Assembly: GCA_021845805.1 (NCBI GenBank)
Contig: JAJZVD010000006.1
Coordinates: 1 to 64,000, forward strand
DNA: 64,000 nucleotides
Reading direction: 5' to 3'
Origin: Pseudomonadota bacterium
GTDB lineage: Bacteria > Pseudomonadota > Alphaproteobacteria > Rhodobacterales > Rhodobacteraceae
Shown here: one piece after another, positions 38,775-47,454 of the stretch
How the letters are laid out: every line of letters begins with the position of its first letter
Numbering within the stretch: the first letter of the stretch is position 1
Program-made: the position numbers and the translations under genes
Notes under the pieces: generated by a model
Told to the model about the DNA's origin: nothing
Database searches by the model: none
The model's input: the letters and a program-made list of their open reading frames with translations, nothing else

Positions 38775-38802
38775 TTTACAGGGCGCGGCGTTCGCCTACA
38801 CT
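38775..38802 (+). promoter_or_regulatory. Candidate promoter of the TetR gene, leaderless
   Basis: TTTACA (38775-38780) and TACACT (38797-38802) are separated by 16 bp, and 6 bp separate the -10 box from the ATG. The heptamer TACAGGG occurs twice, at 38768-38774 and 38777-38783, overlapping the -35 box, and could be an operator. Confidence 0.45.
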
Positions 38803-38808
38803 CGGACC

Positions 38809-39321
38809 ATGCCCCGCGCAAGAACCCTGTCCGACGAAGCCATCCATGCCACGATTCGCAAGATGCTGGCGGATGGCGGCGACAAGGCCGTGTCGTTCGG
38901 AACCGTGTCGCAGGCCACGGGGCTGGCCGCCTCGACCCTTGCACAGCGGTTCGCCACCCGTGACGGGATGGTGCACGCCGCGCTTCTGGATGGCTGGGTG
39001 CGCCTGTCGGCCCTGACCGAGGCCGCCGAGGCCGAGGTGCCGCTGGGCAGCAAGCAGGTGCCCGCCCTGCTGAAACAGGTTGCCAAAGACCACGCGGGCG
39101 CCATCGCGCTGCTGCTGCACCACCTGCGCGACCCCGACCTGCGCGCCGCAGCCCAGGCCTGGCGCATCCGCATGGAACAGGCCATCGCGCTGCGGCTTGG
39201 AGGGGACAGGGCCGCCGAGGCCGCGGCCATGGTCTTTGCCCTGTGGCAGGGGCGGATGCTGTGGTCCGACGCGGGCGAGCCGCCGTTCCGCCTGAAGGAT
39301 GCGCTGCGCCGCCTGTCCTAG
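38809..39321 (+). CDS. TetR-family transcriptional regulator
   Basis: A 170-aa one-domain-plus-ligand-domain repressor. The N-terminal helix-turn-helix reads [27 protein letters not shown], with the recognition helix near residues 38-50. The C-terminal ligand domain is helical and not assignable to a ligand. The ATG has no ribosome binding site and sits 6 bp after a -10-like box, so it is probably read from a leaderless mRNA. It is convergent with fmt: the two genes share the palindrome CTAG as overlapping stop codons. Confidence 0.85.
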   Translation: MPRARTLSDEAIHATIRKMLADGGDKAVSFGTVSQATGLAASTLAQRFATRDGMVHAALLDGWVRLSALTEAAEAEVPLGSKQVPALLKQVAKDHAGAIALLLHHLRDPDLRAAAQAWRIRMEQAIALRLGGDRAAEAAAMVFALWQGRMLWSDAGEPPFRLKDALRRLS

Positions 39322-40211
39322 ATCCGGTCGGGCAGTGCCCAGCCGCGCAGCAGCTCGTCCGCGCCCATCGGGCGCTTGCCTTCGCGCTGCGCCAGCGTGA
39401 TGTCCACCGCCCCGCTGCCACAGGCCACCGTCAGCCCGCCCAGCACCGTGCCCGGCGCCCCCTGTCCGTCCACCACGCGCGAACGCAGAAGCTTCAGCCG
39501 TTCGGCCCCCACCTGCACCCAGGCGCCGGGAAAGGGCGACAGGCCGCGGATCTGGCGATCCACTTCGGGCGCTGCCTTCGTGAAATCCACCTGCGCCTCG
39601 GCCTTGTCGATCTTCTGCGCATAGGTCACGCCATCGGCGGGCTGCGGCTCTGGCACCAGCGTCTCCAGACGCTCCAGCGCCTCGATGATCGCCACGGCCC
39701 CCAGCGCCGACAGCCGGTCGTGCAGCTCGGCGGTGGTTTCCCCGGCCCCGATCGGGATCGCCCGGCGCAGCAGCACCGGCCCGGTATCCAGCCCAGCATC
39801 CATCTGCATGATGCAGACGCCGGTTTCCGCGTCCCCCGCCATGATCGCCCGATGGATCGGCGCCGCCCCCCGCCACCGCGGCAGAAGCGAGGCGTGGATG
39901 TTCAGGCACCCTTTCGCCGGCGCCGCAAGGATCGCGGGCGGCAGGATCAGCCCATAGGCCACCACAACCGCCACATCTGCGCCCAGCGCCGCAAAGTCGG
40001 CCTGTGCCTCGGCGGTGCGCAGGCTGACCGGGTGGCGCACCGGCAGGCCCAGCGCCTCGGCCCGCGCCTGCACGGGGCTGGGCCGATCCTTCTTGCCGCG
40101 CCCGGCGGGCCGGGGCGGCTGGCAGTAGACGCAGACCACCTGGTGCCGGTCCGCCAGCGCATCCAGCACCGGCACCGAAAACTCGGGCGTGCCCATGAAC
40201 ACCACCCTCAT
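39318..40211 (-). CDS. fmt: Methionyl-tRNA formyltransferase
   Basis: Fmt formylates Met-tRNA(fMet) with 10-formyl-THF for translation initiation. The 297-aa protein has [13 protein letters not shown] at the N-terminus, the catalytic-site block [16 protein letters not shown] (Asn-His pair), and a C-terminal OB-fold domain. It is the last of four overlapping minus-strand genes: three deformylase-type genes then fmt, so addition and removal of the formyl group are encoded together. Confidence 0.96.
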   Translation of the reverse strand: MRVVFMGTPEFSVPVLDALADRHQVVCVYCQPPRPAGRGKKDRPSPVQARAEALGLPVRHPVSLRTAEAQADFAALGADVAVVVAYGLILPPAILAAPAKGCLNIHASLLPRWRGAAPIHRAIMAGDAETGVCIMQMDAGLDTGPVLLRRAIPIGAGETTAELHDRLSALGAVAIIEALERLETLVPEPQPADGVTYAQKIDKAEAQVDFTKAAPEVDRQIRGLSPFPGAWVQVGAERLKLLRSRVVDGQGAPGTVLGGLTVACGSGAVDITLAQREGKRPMGADELLRGWALPDRI

Positions 40212-40711
40212 GCCCGCCTCGCCAGCTTCTGCGCCCGCGCGATCAGCATCTTCCGCTTCAGGGCCGACAGATGATCGAAATACATCCGCCCGTTCAGATG
40301 GTCGATCTGGTGCTGCACGCTGGTGGCCCAGAGGTCCACGAAATCGCGTTCCTCCACCGCGCCGCCTTCGTTCAGGAAGCGCACCGTCACCGCCCGCGGC
40401 CGCGCAATCACCGCCGAGACACCGGGCAGGTTCGGGCTGGCCTCCTCATGCTCGCGGAACTTGACCGAGGCATGCAGAACCTCGGGGTTGGCCATCTTCA
40501 CCGCCTGCCCGCGCCGGTCCGAACAGTCGACCACCGCCAGCCGCAACATGACCCCGATCTGCGGCGCGCCAAGACCATAGCCCGGCATCGCATCCATCGT
40601 TTCCACCATGTCGGCCCAGATCGCGCGGATCTCGTCGGTGATCGCCGCAACCGGCGCGGCGGCGGTCTGCAACCTGCGGTCGGGCCAGGGCAGGAAGGGG
40701 CGGACGGTCAT
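40208..40711 (-). CDS. Peptide deformylase-like protein lacking catalytic residues
   Basis: A 167-aa deformylase-fold protein and the third in a tandem of three. Motif 1 is nearly normal (GYGLGAPQ, about 44-51). Motif 2, normally EGCLS with the metal-binding cysteine, reads EASPN, so the Cys is replaced by Ser92. Motif 3, normally HExDH, reads HQIDH (134-138), so the catalytic Glu is Gln135; both histidines remain. Loss of the metal cysteine and the catalytic glutamate predicts no ordinary deformylase activity. The frame is intact and coupled by ATGA overlaps to both neighbours, so it is expressed and maintained rather than decaying. A binding or regulatory role is possible. Confidence 0.88.
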   Translation of the reverse strand: MTVRPFLPWPDRRLQTAAAPVAAITDEIRAIWADMVETMDAMPGYGLGAPQIGVMLRLAVVDCSDRRGQAVKMANPEVLHASVKFREHEEASPNLPGVSAVIARPRAVTVRFLNEGGAVEERDFVDLWATSVQHQIDHLNGRMYFDHLSALKRKMLIARAQKLARRA

Positions 40712-41214
40712 GGGCCCTCGATCCTGCGCAGCACGTCGGCCATCGCCGCCCGGGTCTGGGCGTCCAGCCGGTCGATGCAGAGAATGCCGTCCAGATGGTC
40801 GCGTTCATGTTGCACGCAGACGGCAGCGAATCCGGTGAAGGCGTCCTCGTGCCGCGCGCCGTCCAGCCCGGTAAAGCGCAGCGTCACCGCGGCGGGCCGG
40901 GTCACGGCCACAGTGATCCCCGGCAGCGACAGGCAGCCTTCGGAACAGGACGCCGTTTCCGGACTGGCCCAGACGATCTCGGGGTCGATCATCACGCAGG
41001 GGTCGGGCGCCCCCTCTTTCCAGCCGCAGTCCATCACGAAGATCCGCCGCATCTCGCCGATCTGAGGCCCGGCAAGACCCCTGCCCGGCGCGGCATACAT
41101 CACGCGCAGCATTTCATCGGCCAGCGCGCGGATCTCGTCGGTCACCTCGCCCACCGGCGCGGCCACGCTGCGCAGGCGCCGGTCCGGCATCCGCAGGATC
41201 GGCCGGTCGTTCAC
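40708..41214 (-). CDS. Peptide deformylase, second copy
   Basis: A 168-aa deformylase with all three active-site motifs: GRGLAGPQ (44-51), EGCLSLPG (92-99) and HERDH (136-140). It should be an active metal-dependent enzyme that removes the N-formyl group from nascent proteins. The start is GTG at 41214, forming a GTGA overlap with the upstream def stop. A longer open frame upstream is shadow of def. It differs from the first copy at many positions, and its division of labour with it is unknown. Confidence 0.92.
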   Translation of the reverse strand: MNDRPILRMPDRRLRSVAAPVGEVTDEIRALADEMLRVMYAAPGRGLAGPQIGEMRRIFVMDCGWKEGAPDPCVMIDPEIVWASPETASCSEGCLSLPGITVAVTRPAAVTLRFTGLDGARHEDAFTGFAAVCVQHERDHLDGILCIDRLDAQTRAAMADVLRRIEGP

Positions 41215-41732
41215 GCCCGCGCCCGTTCGCGCTTCAGCTTTTCCATCCGCCGGGTAATCATCTGCCGCTTCAGCCCCGTCAGGTAGTCGATGAAAAGCTT
41301 GCCATCCAGATGGTCGATCTCGTGCTGCACGCAGGTGGCCCAGAGCCCCTTGAACTCTTCCTCCTGCGTGGTGCCGTCCAGGGCCGTCCAGCGCACCCGA
41401 ACCTCGGCAGGGCGCTCCACATCGGCATATTGCTCGGGGATCGACAGGCAGCCTTCCTCGTAGACGCTGCGCGCCTCGGACGACCAGGTGATGACCGGGT
41501 TCACCAGGACCATCGGGCGCGGCGGCGCCTCGGCCTCTTTCACGCAATCCATCACGATCAGTCGCCGGGTGACGCCCACCTGCGGCGCGGCGAGACCGAT
41601 GCCGGGCGCGTCGTACATCGTCTCCAGCATGTCTTCGGCCAGCTGGCCGATCTCGGTCGAGAGGCTCTCAACCGGGTCGCACAGCTTCTTCAGCCGGGGG
41701 TCGGGATGGATCAGGATGGGGCGGATGCTCAT
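41211..41732 (-). CDS. def: Peptide deformylase
   Basis: A 173-aa canonical deformylase with motifs GIGLAAPQ, EGCLSIPE and HEIDH, and a basic C-terminal helix (RRMEKLKRERARA) that in E. coli Def contacts the ribosome. It is the first gene of the def-def-def-fmt run. The ATG at 41732 gives SIRPILIHPDPRL, the standard N-terminus; the 12-residue upstream extension is not conserved. It is divergent from patB across 235 bp. Confidence 0.96.
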   Translation of the reverse strand: MSIRPILIHPDPRLKKLCDPVESLSTEIGQLAEDMLETMYDAPGIGLAAPQVGVTRRLIVMDCVKEAEAPPRPMVLVNPVITWSSEARSVYEEGCLSIPEQYADVERPAEVRVRWTALDGTTQEEEFKGLWATCVQHEIDHLDGKLFIDYLTGLKRQMITRRMEKLKRERARA

Positions 41733-41918
41733 GCCCGAGGATTTAGGCGATGATGCCCCGCCGTGCAACGGCGACGTGGATCAGCCGCAGCGGGGACACA
41801 AGTTCCGCGTAATCTGGAATAGGCAGACCGTTTTCCTGAATTTTATCGCCACTCAAGGAATTCCTCTTGCCTTTCCGGACAATGCAGGGATTTCCACTTT
41901 CCCCCGCGAACTCCGCCC

Positions 41919-41946
41919 TTGCACTGGCCGCCCGACTCGCTAGGGT
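41919..41946 (+). promoter_or_regulatory. Candidate promoter of the PatB-type gene
   Basis: TTGCAC (41919-41924) and TAGGGT (41941-41946) are separated by 16 bp. They end 21 bp before the ATG, which has CGGAGGG as ribosome binding site. Confidence 0.42.
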
Positions 41947-41967
41947 CGCGCGGAAACGGAGGGCCCC

Positions 41968-43140
41968 ATGTCGTTCGACGAGATCATCAACCGCCGCGGC
42001 ACCCATTGCGCGAAATGGGACATGATGGAAAACGTCTACGGCGTACCGGCAGAGACCGGCATCGCCATGTGGGTCGCCGATATGGACTTCCGCCCCCCGG
42101 CCTGCGTCAGCGCGGCGGTGCAGGGGATGGTCGATCACGGGATCTACGGCTACTTCGGCGATGACCGCGCCTATCTGGACGCAATCCGCTGGTGGATGGC
42201 CACGCGGCATGGCTGGGATGTGGCGGCCGACAGCATCCTGACCACGCACGGGCTGGTCAACGGCACCGCGCTTTGCGTGGACGCCTTCACCAAACCCGGC
42301 GATGGCGTGGTGCTGACGACCCCGGTCTACCACGCCTTCGCCCGCGTCATCAAAGCCGCCGGGCGCGAGGTGGTGGAATGCCCGCTGGCACTGACCGATG
42401 GCCGGTATCAGATGGACTTCGACGCCTGGGACGCCCGGATGACCGGGCGCGAGACCATGCTGATCCTCTGCTCGCCGCACAACCCGGGCGGCCGCGTCTG
42501 GACGGCGGCCGAACTTGCAGGCGTGGCCGCCTTCGCGCGTCGGCACAACCTGATCCTGGTGTCGGACGAGATCCACCACGACCTGGTGCTGCCGGGGCAG
42601 CGCCACACCATCATGGCCAAGGCCGCGCCAGACATCCTTGACCGGCTGGTCATCATGTCTTCGACCACCAAGACGTTCAACATCGCGGGCTGCCATTCCG
42701 GCAACGTCATCATCCCCGATGCCACGCTGCGCGCGCGCTTCGCGGGGCGGCTGGCGGCGCTGGGCATCTCGCCGAATTCCTTCGGCATGGTCATGGCCAC
42801 TGCCGCCTATTCGCCGGACGGCGCGGCCTGGGTGGATGGGCTGATGGCCTATCTGGATGGCAACCGCGCGCTGTTCGACGCAGGCATCAACGCCATCCCC
42901 GGCCTGCGATCGATGCCGCTCGAGGCGACCTACCTCGCCTGGGTCGATTTCGCGGGCACCGGCATGGCCGCGGCCGAGTTCACCGCACGGGTGGAACGCC
43001 AGGCGCAGATCGCGGCCAACCACGGCGGAACCTTCGGCAAGGGCGGCGAAAGCTTCATGCGCTTCAACCTGGCGACGCCGCGCAGCGTCGTGGCCGAGGC
43101 GGTGGAACGGTTGCAGGCCGCTTTCCGCGACCTGCAATAA
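41968..43140 (+). CDS. patB: PatB/MalY-type pyridoxal phosphate C-S lyase/aminotransferase
   Basis: A 390-aa fold-type I PLP enzyme. The MalY/PatB branch is indicated by the N-terminal WVADMDFRPP block, and the PLP lysine lies in MSSTTKTFNIAG. CSPHNPGGRVW and SDEIHHDLV contain the conserved Asn, Asp and Arg contacts. Members cleave cystathionine or other cysteine conjugates, releasing thiols; MalY also moonlights as a regulator. The substrate here is not known. The gene is monocistronic and its stop is 3 bp from that of a convergent small gene. Confidence 0.9.
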   Translation: MSFDEIINRRGTHCAKWDMMENVYGVPAETGIAMWVADMDFRPPACVSAAVQGMVDHGIYGYFGDDRAYLDAIRWWMATRHGWDVAADSILTTHGLVNGTALCVDAFTKPGDGVVLTTPVYHAFARVIKAAGREVVECPLALTDGRYQMDFDAWDARMTGRETMLILCSPHNPGGRVWTAAELAGVAAFARRHNLILVSDEIHHDLVLPGQRHTIMAKAAPDILDRLVIMSSTTKTFNIAGCHSGNVIIPDATLRARFAGRLAALGISPNSFGMVMATAAYSPDGAAWVDGLMAYLDGNRALFDAGINAIPGLRSMPLEATYLAWVDFAGTGMAAAEFTARVERQAQIAANHGGTFGKGGESFMRFNLATPRSVVAEAVERLQAAFRDLQ

Positions 43141-43143
43141 CCT

Positions 43144-43494
43144 TCAGCCGCGCGGCAAGAGGCCCGCGGGGGCGTTCTCGTCCCGCTCGAAATCCAGCGG
43201 GGCGCGATCCAGCGCCTCGTGGATCCACTTGAATTCGCAGACCAGTTCGCCCTCGGCCTCGGACGATGCGATGATGAGCGCCTGCCACAGGTGGCGCGAG
43301 CCGTCGTAGATGTCGACCAGCCCGCGCAGATGCGGCACCGTGGAGGCATCCAGCGCAAGGCCGCTGTCCCACATGCGCAAGATCGGGTGCACCTGGGTGC
43401 CGACCTGCAGACGCAGGCGCGAGGCCTTCCGCTCGGCCCGCTTGCGGGCCTGCAACAGCCCTTCGCGCACATCTTTCGGCAGTTGTTCCAGCAT
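43144..43494 (-). CDS. Uncharacterised 116-aa protein
   Basis: A small soluble protein that I do not recognise. It has a basic, helical N-terminal third (EGLLQARKRAERKASRLRL), a central segment with LRGLVDIYDGSRHLWQALI, and an acidic C-terminus (RDENAPAGLL). There is no signal peptide or membrane segment. GGAGGTG precedes the ATG at 43494, and the frame continues upstream without support. It lies between the dapA terminator and the convergent patB. The strong ribosome binding site and codon pattern argue that it is real. Confidence 0.7.
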   Translation of the reverse strand: MLEQLPKDVREGLLQARKRAERKASRLRLQVGTQVHPILRMWDSGLALDASTVPHLRGLVDIYDGSRHLWQALIIASSEAEGELVCEFKWIHEALDRAPLDFERDENAPAGLLPRG

Positions 43495-43550
43495 CACACA
43501 CCTCCGTGCCTCAAGTTTGTGCACGAAGGTGGTTAAAACATGGAAACAGA

Positions 43551-43577
43551 AGGGGTTGCGCATCTTCCGCAACCCCT
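43551..43577 (-). terminator. Rho-independent terminator of dapA
   Basis: On the minus strand AGGGGTTGCG pairs perfectly with CGCAACCCCT (10 bp) around a seven-base loop, followed by TCTGTTTCC. It lies 23 bp after the dapA stop. Confidence 0.72.
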
Positions 43578-43600
43578 GTTGCAGTTTCGCTACAACTGTG

Positions 43601-44485
43601 TCAGTTCAGCAACCCGGCGTGACGCATGGCCGCATCGATCCGCGCCTTGGTTCCATCGGTCAGCCCTACCAGCGGCAGCCGCACCTCGTCCGAGGCAAGC
43701 CCCAGGCGCGACAGGCCGTACTTCGCCCCCGCCACCCCGGGTTCCAGGAAGATCGCGGTGTGCAGAGGCATCAGCCGGTCCTGATACTCCAGCGCCTTCG
43801 CGTAGTCGCCCGCCAGCGTTGCGGCCTGGAATTCGGCGCAGAGCCGTGGCGCGACATTGGCGGTGACGGAAATGCATCCCACCCCGCCATGCGCGTTGAA
43901 CCCCAGCGCCGAGGCATCCTCGCCCGACAGCTGGATGAAATCCGCCCCGCAGGTCTGGCGCTGCTTCGACACCCGGGTGATGTCGCCGGTGGCGTCCTTC
44001 ACCCCGATGATGCGCGGCAGCCTGGCCAGTTCGCCCATCGTCTCGGGCGTCATGTCCACCACCGACCGGCCGGGGATGTTGTAGATCACGATGGGCAGGC
44101 TGCAACTGTCATGCAGCGCCTTGAAATGGGCGAACATCCCGGCCTGCGTCGGCTTGTTGTAATAGGGCGTCACCACCAGCGCGGCATCGGCGCCCACCCG
44201 CTCGGCATGGCGGATCAGGCGGATCCCCTCGACCGTGTTGTTCGACCCCGCGCCCGCGATCACCGGCACGCGGCCCGCAGCGGCCTTCACCACCTCTTCC
44301 ACGACACGTTCGTGCTCTTCATGGCTGAGCGTCGGGCTTTCGCCCGTCGTGCCCACCGGAACCAGCCCGGCAGAGCCTTCGGCGATATGCCACTCGACCA
44401 GTTTTTTCAGCGTGTCCAGATCCAGCTCGCCGTTCTTGAACGGCGTCACCAGGGCGGGGATGGACCCTTTGATCCCTTTGATCAT
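43601..44485 (-). CDS. dapA: 4-Hydroxy-tetrahydrodipicolinate synthase
   Basis: DapA condenses pyruvate with aspartate semialdehyde, the first step specific to lysine and diaminopimelate synthesis. The 294-aa TIM barrel has GTTGESPTL (Thr contacts), VIYNIPGRS (Tyr) and GVKDATGD with the Schiff-base lysine. The ATG at 44485 has AGGAG 10 bp upstream; a GTG 9 bp earlier sits too close to that site. It has its own promoter and terminator. dapF of the same pathway is at the other end of the window. Confidence 0.96.
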   Translation of the reverse strand: MIKGIKGSIPALVTPFKNGELDLDTLKKLVEWHIAEGSAGLVPVGTTGESPTLSHEEHERVVEEVVKAAAGRVPVIAGAGSNNTVEGIRLIRHAERVGADAALVVTPYYNKPTQAGMFAHFKALHDSCSLPIVIYNIPGRSVVDMTPETMGELARLPRIIGVKDATGDITRVSKQRQTCGADFIQLSGEDASALGFNAHGGVGCISVTANVAPRLCAEFQAATLAGDYAKALEYQDRLMPLHTAIFLEPGVAGAKYGLSRLGLASDEVRLPLVGLTDGTKARIDAAMRHAGLLN

Positions 44486-44543
44486 GACACGCACTCTCCT
44501 TGTTCTGGGCGCCTTGCGAGTCGCCCGGTCTGATGTCCGGCGG

Positions 44544-44572
44544 ACCCTAGCCGGGCATCACGAGCTTGCCAA
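44544..44572 (-). promoter_or_regulatory. Candidate promoter of dapA
   Basis: On the minus strand TTGGCA (44572-44567) and TAGGGT (44549-44544) are separated by 17 bp. The -35 box is 9 bp from that of the divergent lytic transglycosylase promoter. Confidence 0.55.
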
Positions 44573-44581
44573 GTTTGTGTG

Positions 44582-44609
44582 TTGCAGCCCCGCCCCCGGC
44601 CGTTACACT
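44582..44609 (+). promoter_or_regulatory. Candidate promoter of the lytic transglycosylase gene
   Basis: TTGCAG (44582-44587) and TACACT (44604-44609) are separated by 16 bp. The leader to the ATG at 44649 would be about 33 nt. Confidence 0.5.
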
Positions 44610-44648
44610 CGGACGATCCCGCAACCCCGAAGCACCCCCAAAGGACGC

Positions 44649-46586
44649 ATGACGCCGCCCCGCCACCTCCTGCCCCTCGCCCTTCTGCTGCTGGCCCTGG
44701 CCGGGTCGGCCGCGGCCGACGGGGGGCCCTTTGCCGATGCGCTGCAACTGGCCGACCAGAAGAACTGGGATGCGGCGCTTGCCTCGGCCCGGCAGGCGGG
44801 CGCCCTGCAGGTGGACGTGGTCGAATGGGAACGCCTGCGCGACGGCGACGGGACGTTTCCCGAATATGCCGCGTTCCTGGCCCGCCACCCCGACTGGCCG
44901 GGACTGGCCTTCCTGCGCCAGAAGGGCGAGGCGACGATCACCTCCGACGTGGCCGCGCCCGACGTGATCGCCTATTTCGCCAAGGATGCGCCGCGCACCG
45001 CCGCCGGGTCGCTGGCCCTGCAGGCCGCGCTGCAACGGATGGGCCGCGCCAATGACGCGCTGGCCGAGGCCGGGCGCGCCTGGCTGGCGCTGCCCTATGC
45101 GGCCGACGAACAGCAGGCCGAGCTTGCCGCCTTCGGCTCCAGTCTGGCCCCCCTGCACGAGCGGCGGCTTGACATGCTGCTCTGGCGCGGCCGCACGACC
45201 GAGGCGGGGCGGATGCTGCCGCTGGTCGGCCCCGTCGCGCAGGCGCTGGGCAAGGCCCGCATCGCGCTCCAGACCGAGGCCAAGGGGGTGGACGCGCTGG
45301 TGGCCGCCGTGCCCGCCGCCCGCCAGAACGACCCGGGCCTGGCGCATGACCGGTTCGAATACCGCTATTCCACCGGCAACCTCGATGGCGCGGCCGACCT
45401 GCTGTTGCAGTATTCCACCTCGGCCAAGGCGCTGGGCGACCCCGAGGCCTGGGCCAGCGAACGCGCCCGCCTTGCCCGGCGCGAGATGGTGGGCGGCGAC
45501 GCGCGCAAGGCCTACCGGATGGCCGCGAACGACTTCCTGACCAGCGGCGGCAACCATGCCGATCTGGAGTTCCTGGCGGGCTACATCGCGCTGCAGAAGC
45601 TGCACGATCCGCGCAGCGCGATGACGCATTTCCAGAACCTCGGCAAGGTGGTGACAACGCCGATCAGCCTGTCGCGCGCCGCCTACTGGGAAGGCCGCGC
45701 CGCCGAGGCGATGGGCGACACCGCCGCCGCCCGCGCGGCCTATGCCCGGGGTGCGACCTTCCAGACCGCCTTCTACGGCCTTCTGTCGGCCGAAAAGGCG
45801 GGCCAGCCGCTGGACCCCGCGCTGCTGGGCGGCACCCTGCCCGACTGGCGCGGCGCGGCCTTCCTGCAAAGCCCGGTGATCCAGGCCGCGCTTCTGCTGC
45901 AGAAGGCGGGTGACCGCACGCTGGCCAAACGGTTCTTCCTGCATGTGGCGGAAAGGCTGGATGCGACGGGGCTCGGCCAGATGGCGAACCTTGCGCTCAG
46001 CCTGAACGAGCCGCACATCGCCGTGCTGGTGGCCAAGAAGGCCGCCGACCGGAACGTGATCCTGCCGCGGGCCTATTTCCCGCTGACAAGCCTGGCCAAG
46101 GCCCGCCTGCCGGTGCCCACCGATCTGGCGCTTGCCATCGCCCGGCGGGAAAGCGAGTTCGACGAAACCGTGGTCAGCCCGGCAGGGGCGCTGGGGCTGA
46201 TGCAGGTGATGCCGGCCACGGCCAGGCACATGTCCTCGGTCACCGGGCTCGCCTATGACCGGGCGCGGATGACGCAGGATGGCGATTACAACGCGGCCTT
46301 CGGCAGTGCCTATCTGGCCAGGCTGATCGACCAGTTCGGCCCCGCCCTGACGCTGGTGGCCGCGGGCTACAATGCCGGGCCCAACCGCGCCAGCGCCTGG
46401 ATCGCCCAGTTGGGCGACCCCCGCGCGCCGGGCGTGGACCCGATCGACTGGATCGAAAGCGTCCCCTTCACGGAAACCCGCGACTACATCATGCGGGTAT
46501 CCGAAAGCTACGAGATCTACCGCGCCAAGCTGGCGGGCCGGTCGCTTCCGATCCGGCTTACGGCAGAGCTGAAGGGCCAACGATAG
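44649..46586 (+). CDS. Soluble lytic murein transglycosylase (Slt-type)
   Basis: A 645-aa periplasmic enzyme that cleaves peptidoglycan to 1,6-anhydro-muropeptides. A signal peptide covers about residues 1-24 (LLPLALLLLALAGSAAADG). A long helical superhelix (about 30-470) forms the doughnut domain of Slt70-type enzymes. The C-terminal catalytic domain has Glu501 in ARRESEFDE, then SPAGALGLMQVMPATA and AGYNAGPNR. AAAGGA precedes the ATG at 44649, while the longer frame upstream overlaps dapA antisense. The 3' end overlaps the convergent transporter gene by 29 bp. Confidence 0.93.
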   Translation: MTPPRHLLPLALLLLALAGSAAADGGPFADALQLADQKNWDAALASARQAGALQVDVVEWERLRDGDGTFPEYAAFLARHPDWPGLAFLRQKGEATITSDVAAPDVIAYFAKDAPRTAAGSLALQAALQRMGRANDALAEAGRAWLALPYAADEQQAELAAFGSSLAPLHERRLDMLLWRGRTTEAGRMLPLVGPVAQALGKARIALQTEAKGVDALVAAVPAARQNDPGLAHDRFEYRYSTGNLDGAADLLLQYSTSAKALGDPEAWASERARLARREMVGGDARKAYRMAANDFLTSGGNHADLEFLAGYIALQKLHDPRSAMTHFQNLGKVVTTPISLSRAAYWEGRAAEAMGDTAAARAAYARGATFQTAFYGLLSAEKAGQPLDPALLGGTLPDWRGAAFLQSPVIQAALLLQKAGDRTLAKRFFLHVAERLDATGLGQMANLALSLNEPHIAVLVAKKAADRNVILPRAYFPLTSLAKARLPVPTDLALAIARRESEFDETVVSPAGALGLMQVMPATARHMSSVTGLAYDRARMTQDGDYNAAFGSAYLARLIDQFGPALTLVAAGYNAGPNRASAWIAQLGDPRAPGVDPIDWIESVPFTETRDYIMRVSESYEIYRAKLAGRSLPIRLTAELKGQR

Positions 46587-47454
46587 CGGCCTTCTTCACC
46601 CGCGCCCGCCACAGGGTGAAGACCCCGGCCGAAACCACCACCACCGCGCCCAGCACCACGTTGGGTTCCAGCCGGTCGCCGAAGATCGTGGTGCCCAGGA
46701 TCGAGGCGAACACAAGTTGCAGGAAGGCGAAGGGCTGGATCGCGCTGGCCTCGGCCACCTCGAAGGCGCGGATCAAGAGCCAGTGCCCCAGCGCCCCGGT
46801 GCAGCACAACAGCGCCATCCACGCCCAGTCGGGGCCGCTCATCGGCTGCCAGAACCACAGGCCCGGCCCGGTGATGGCCACGGCCCCCGCGATCCCGGTC
46901 CAGAAGAAACTGACCGACGCGGCATCCCTGCGCGCCACATAGCGGGTCAGAAGCCCGTAAAGCGCAAACATGAAAGCCGACACCAGCGGCACCAGCGCCC
47001 ACGGCGAAAAGACCGTCACCCCCGGTTCAAGGATGATCAGCACGCCAACGAAGCCGATCCCGATCGCCGTCCAGCGCCGCCAGCCGACCTTTTCGCCCAG
47101 CACCGGCCCCGACAGCGCCGCCACCAGCAGCGGATAGCAAGTGAAGACCGCATGGCTTTCCACCAGCCCCAGCTTGGTGAAGGCCACGACCATCACCACC
47201 ACTTCGGCCACCAGCAGGGCGCCACGGAAGATCTGCACCCCCGGCAGATGCGTCCTGACCGCCGCGCGCACACCGCCCGGCACGCGGGCCGCCATCAGCG
47301 TGACAAAGGCGGCGAAGAACCAGAACCGGATCATCACCACCATGAACACGCTGTACTGGCTTGCCAGGTGGCGCGAGATCGCATCCTGCGCGGAAAAGAC
47401 GACCGTGGTCGCGACCATCAGCAGGATACCGAGGCGGGTGTTCTGTTCGGTCAT
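46558..47454 (-). CDS. EamA-family (DMT) transporter
   Basis: A 298-aa membrane protein with ten helices in two EamA repeats, of the RhaT/YdcZ-like exporter superfamily. Segments VVFSAQDAISRHLAS in repeat one and LLTRYVARRDAASVSFFW in the middle loop are characteristic. The substrate is unknown. The ATG at 47454 overlaps the mnmD stop as ATGA, so it is translationally coupled; a longer open frame upstream is shadow of mnmD. It is the second DMT transporter in the window, and the two are only distantly similar. Confidence 0.85.
   Translation of the reverse strand: MTEQNTRLGILLMVATTVVFSAQDAISRHLASQYSVFMVVMIRFWFFAAFVTLMAARVPGGVRAAVRTHLPGVQIFRGALLVAEVVVMVVAFTKLGLVESHAVFTCYPLLVAALSGPVLGEKVGWRRWTAIGIGFVGVLIILEPGVTVFSPWALVPLVSAFMFALYGLLTRYVARRDAASVSFFWTGIAGAVAITGPGLWFWQPMSGPDWAWMALLCCTGALGHWLLIRAFEVAEASAIQPFAFLQLVFASILGTTIFGDRLEPNVVLGAVVVVSAGVFTLWRARVKKAAIVGPSALP

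Noticed and set aside
40208-40711. Third deformylase as a pseudogene
   Set aside because: The frame is complete, the length is normal, and start and stop overlap its neighbours. The loss is confined to active-site positions.
41743-43137. Minus-strand open frame of 464 codons opposite patB
   Set aside because: It mirrors patB codons and has no recognisable motif.
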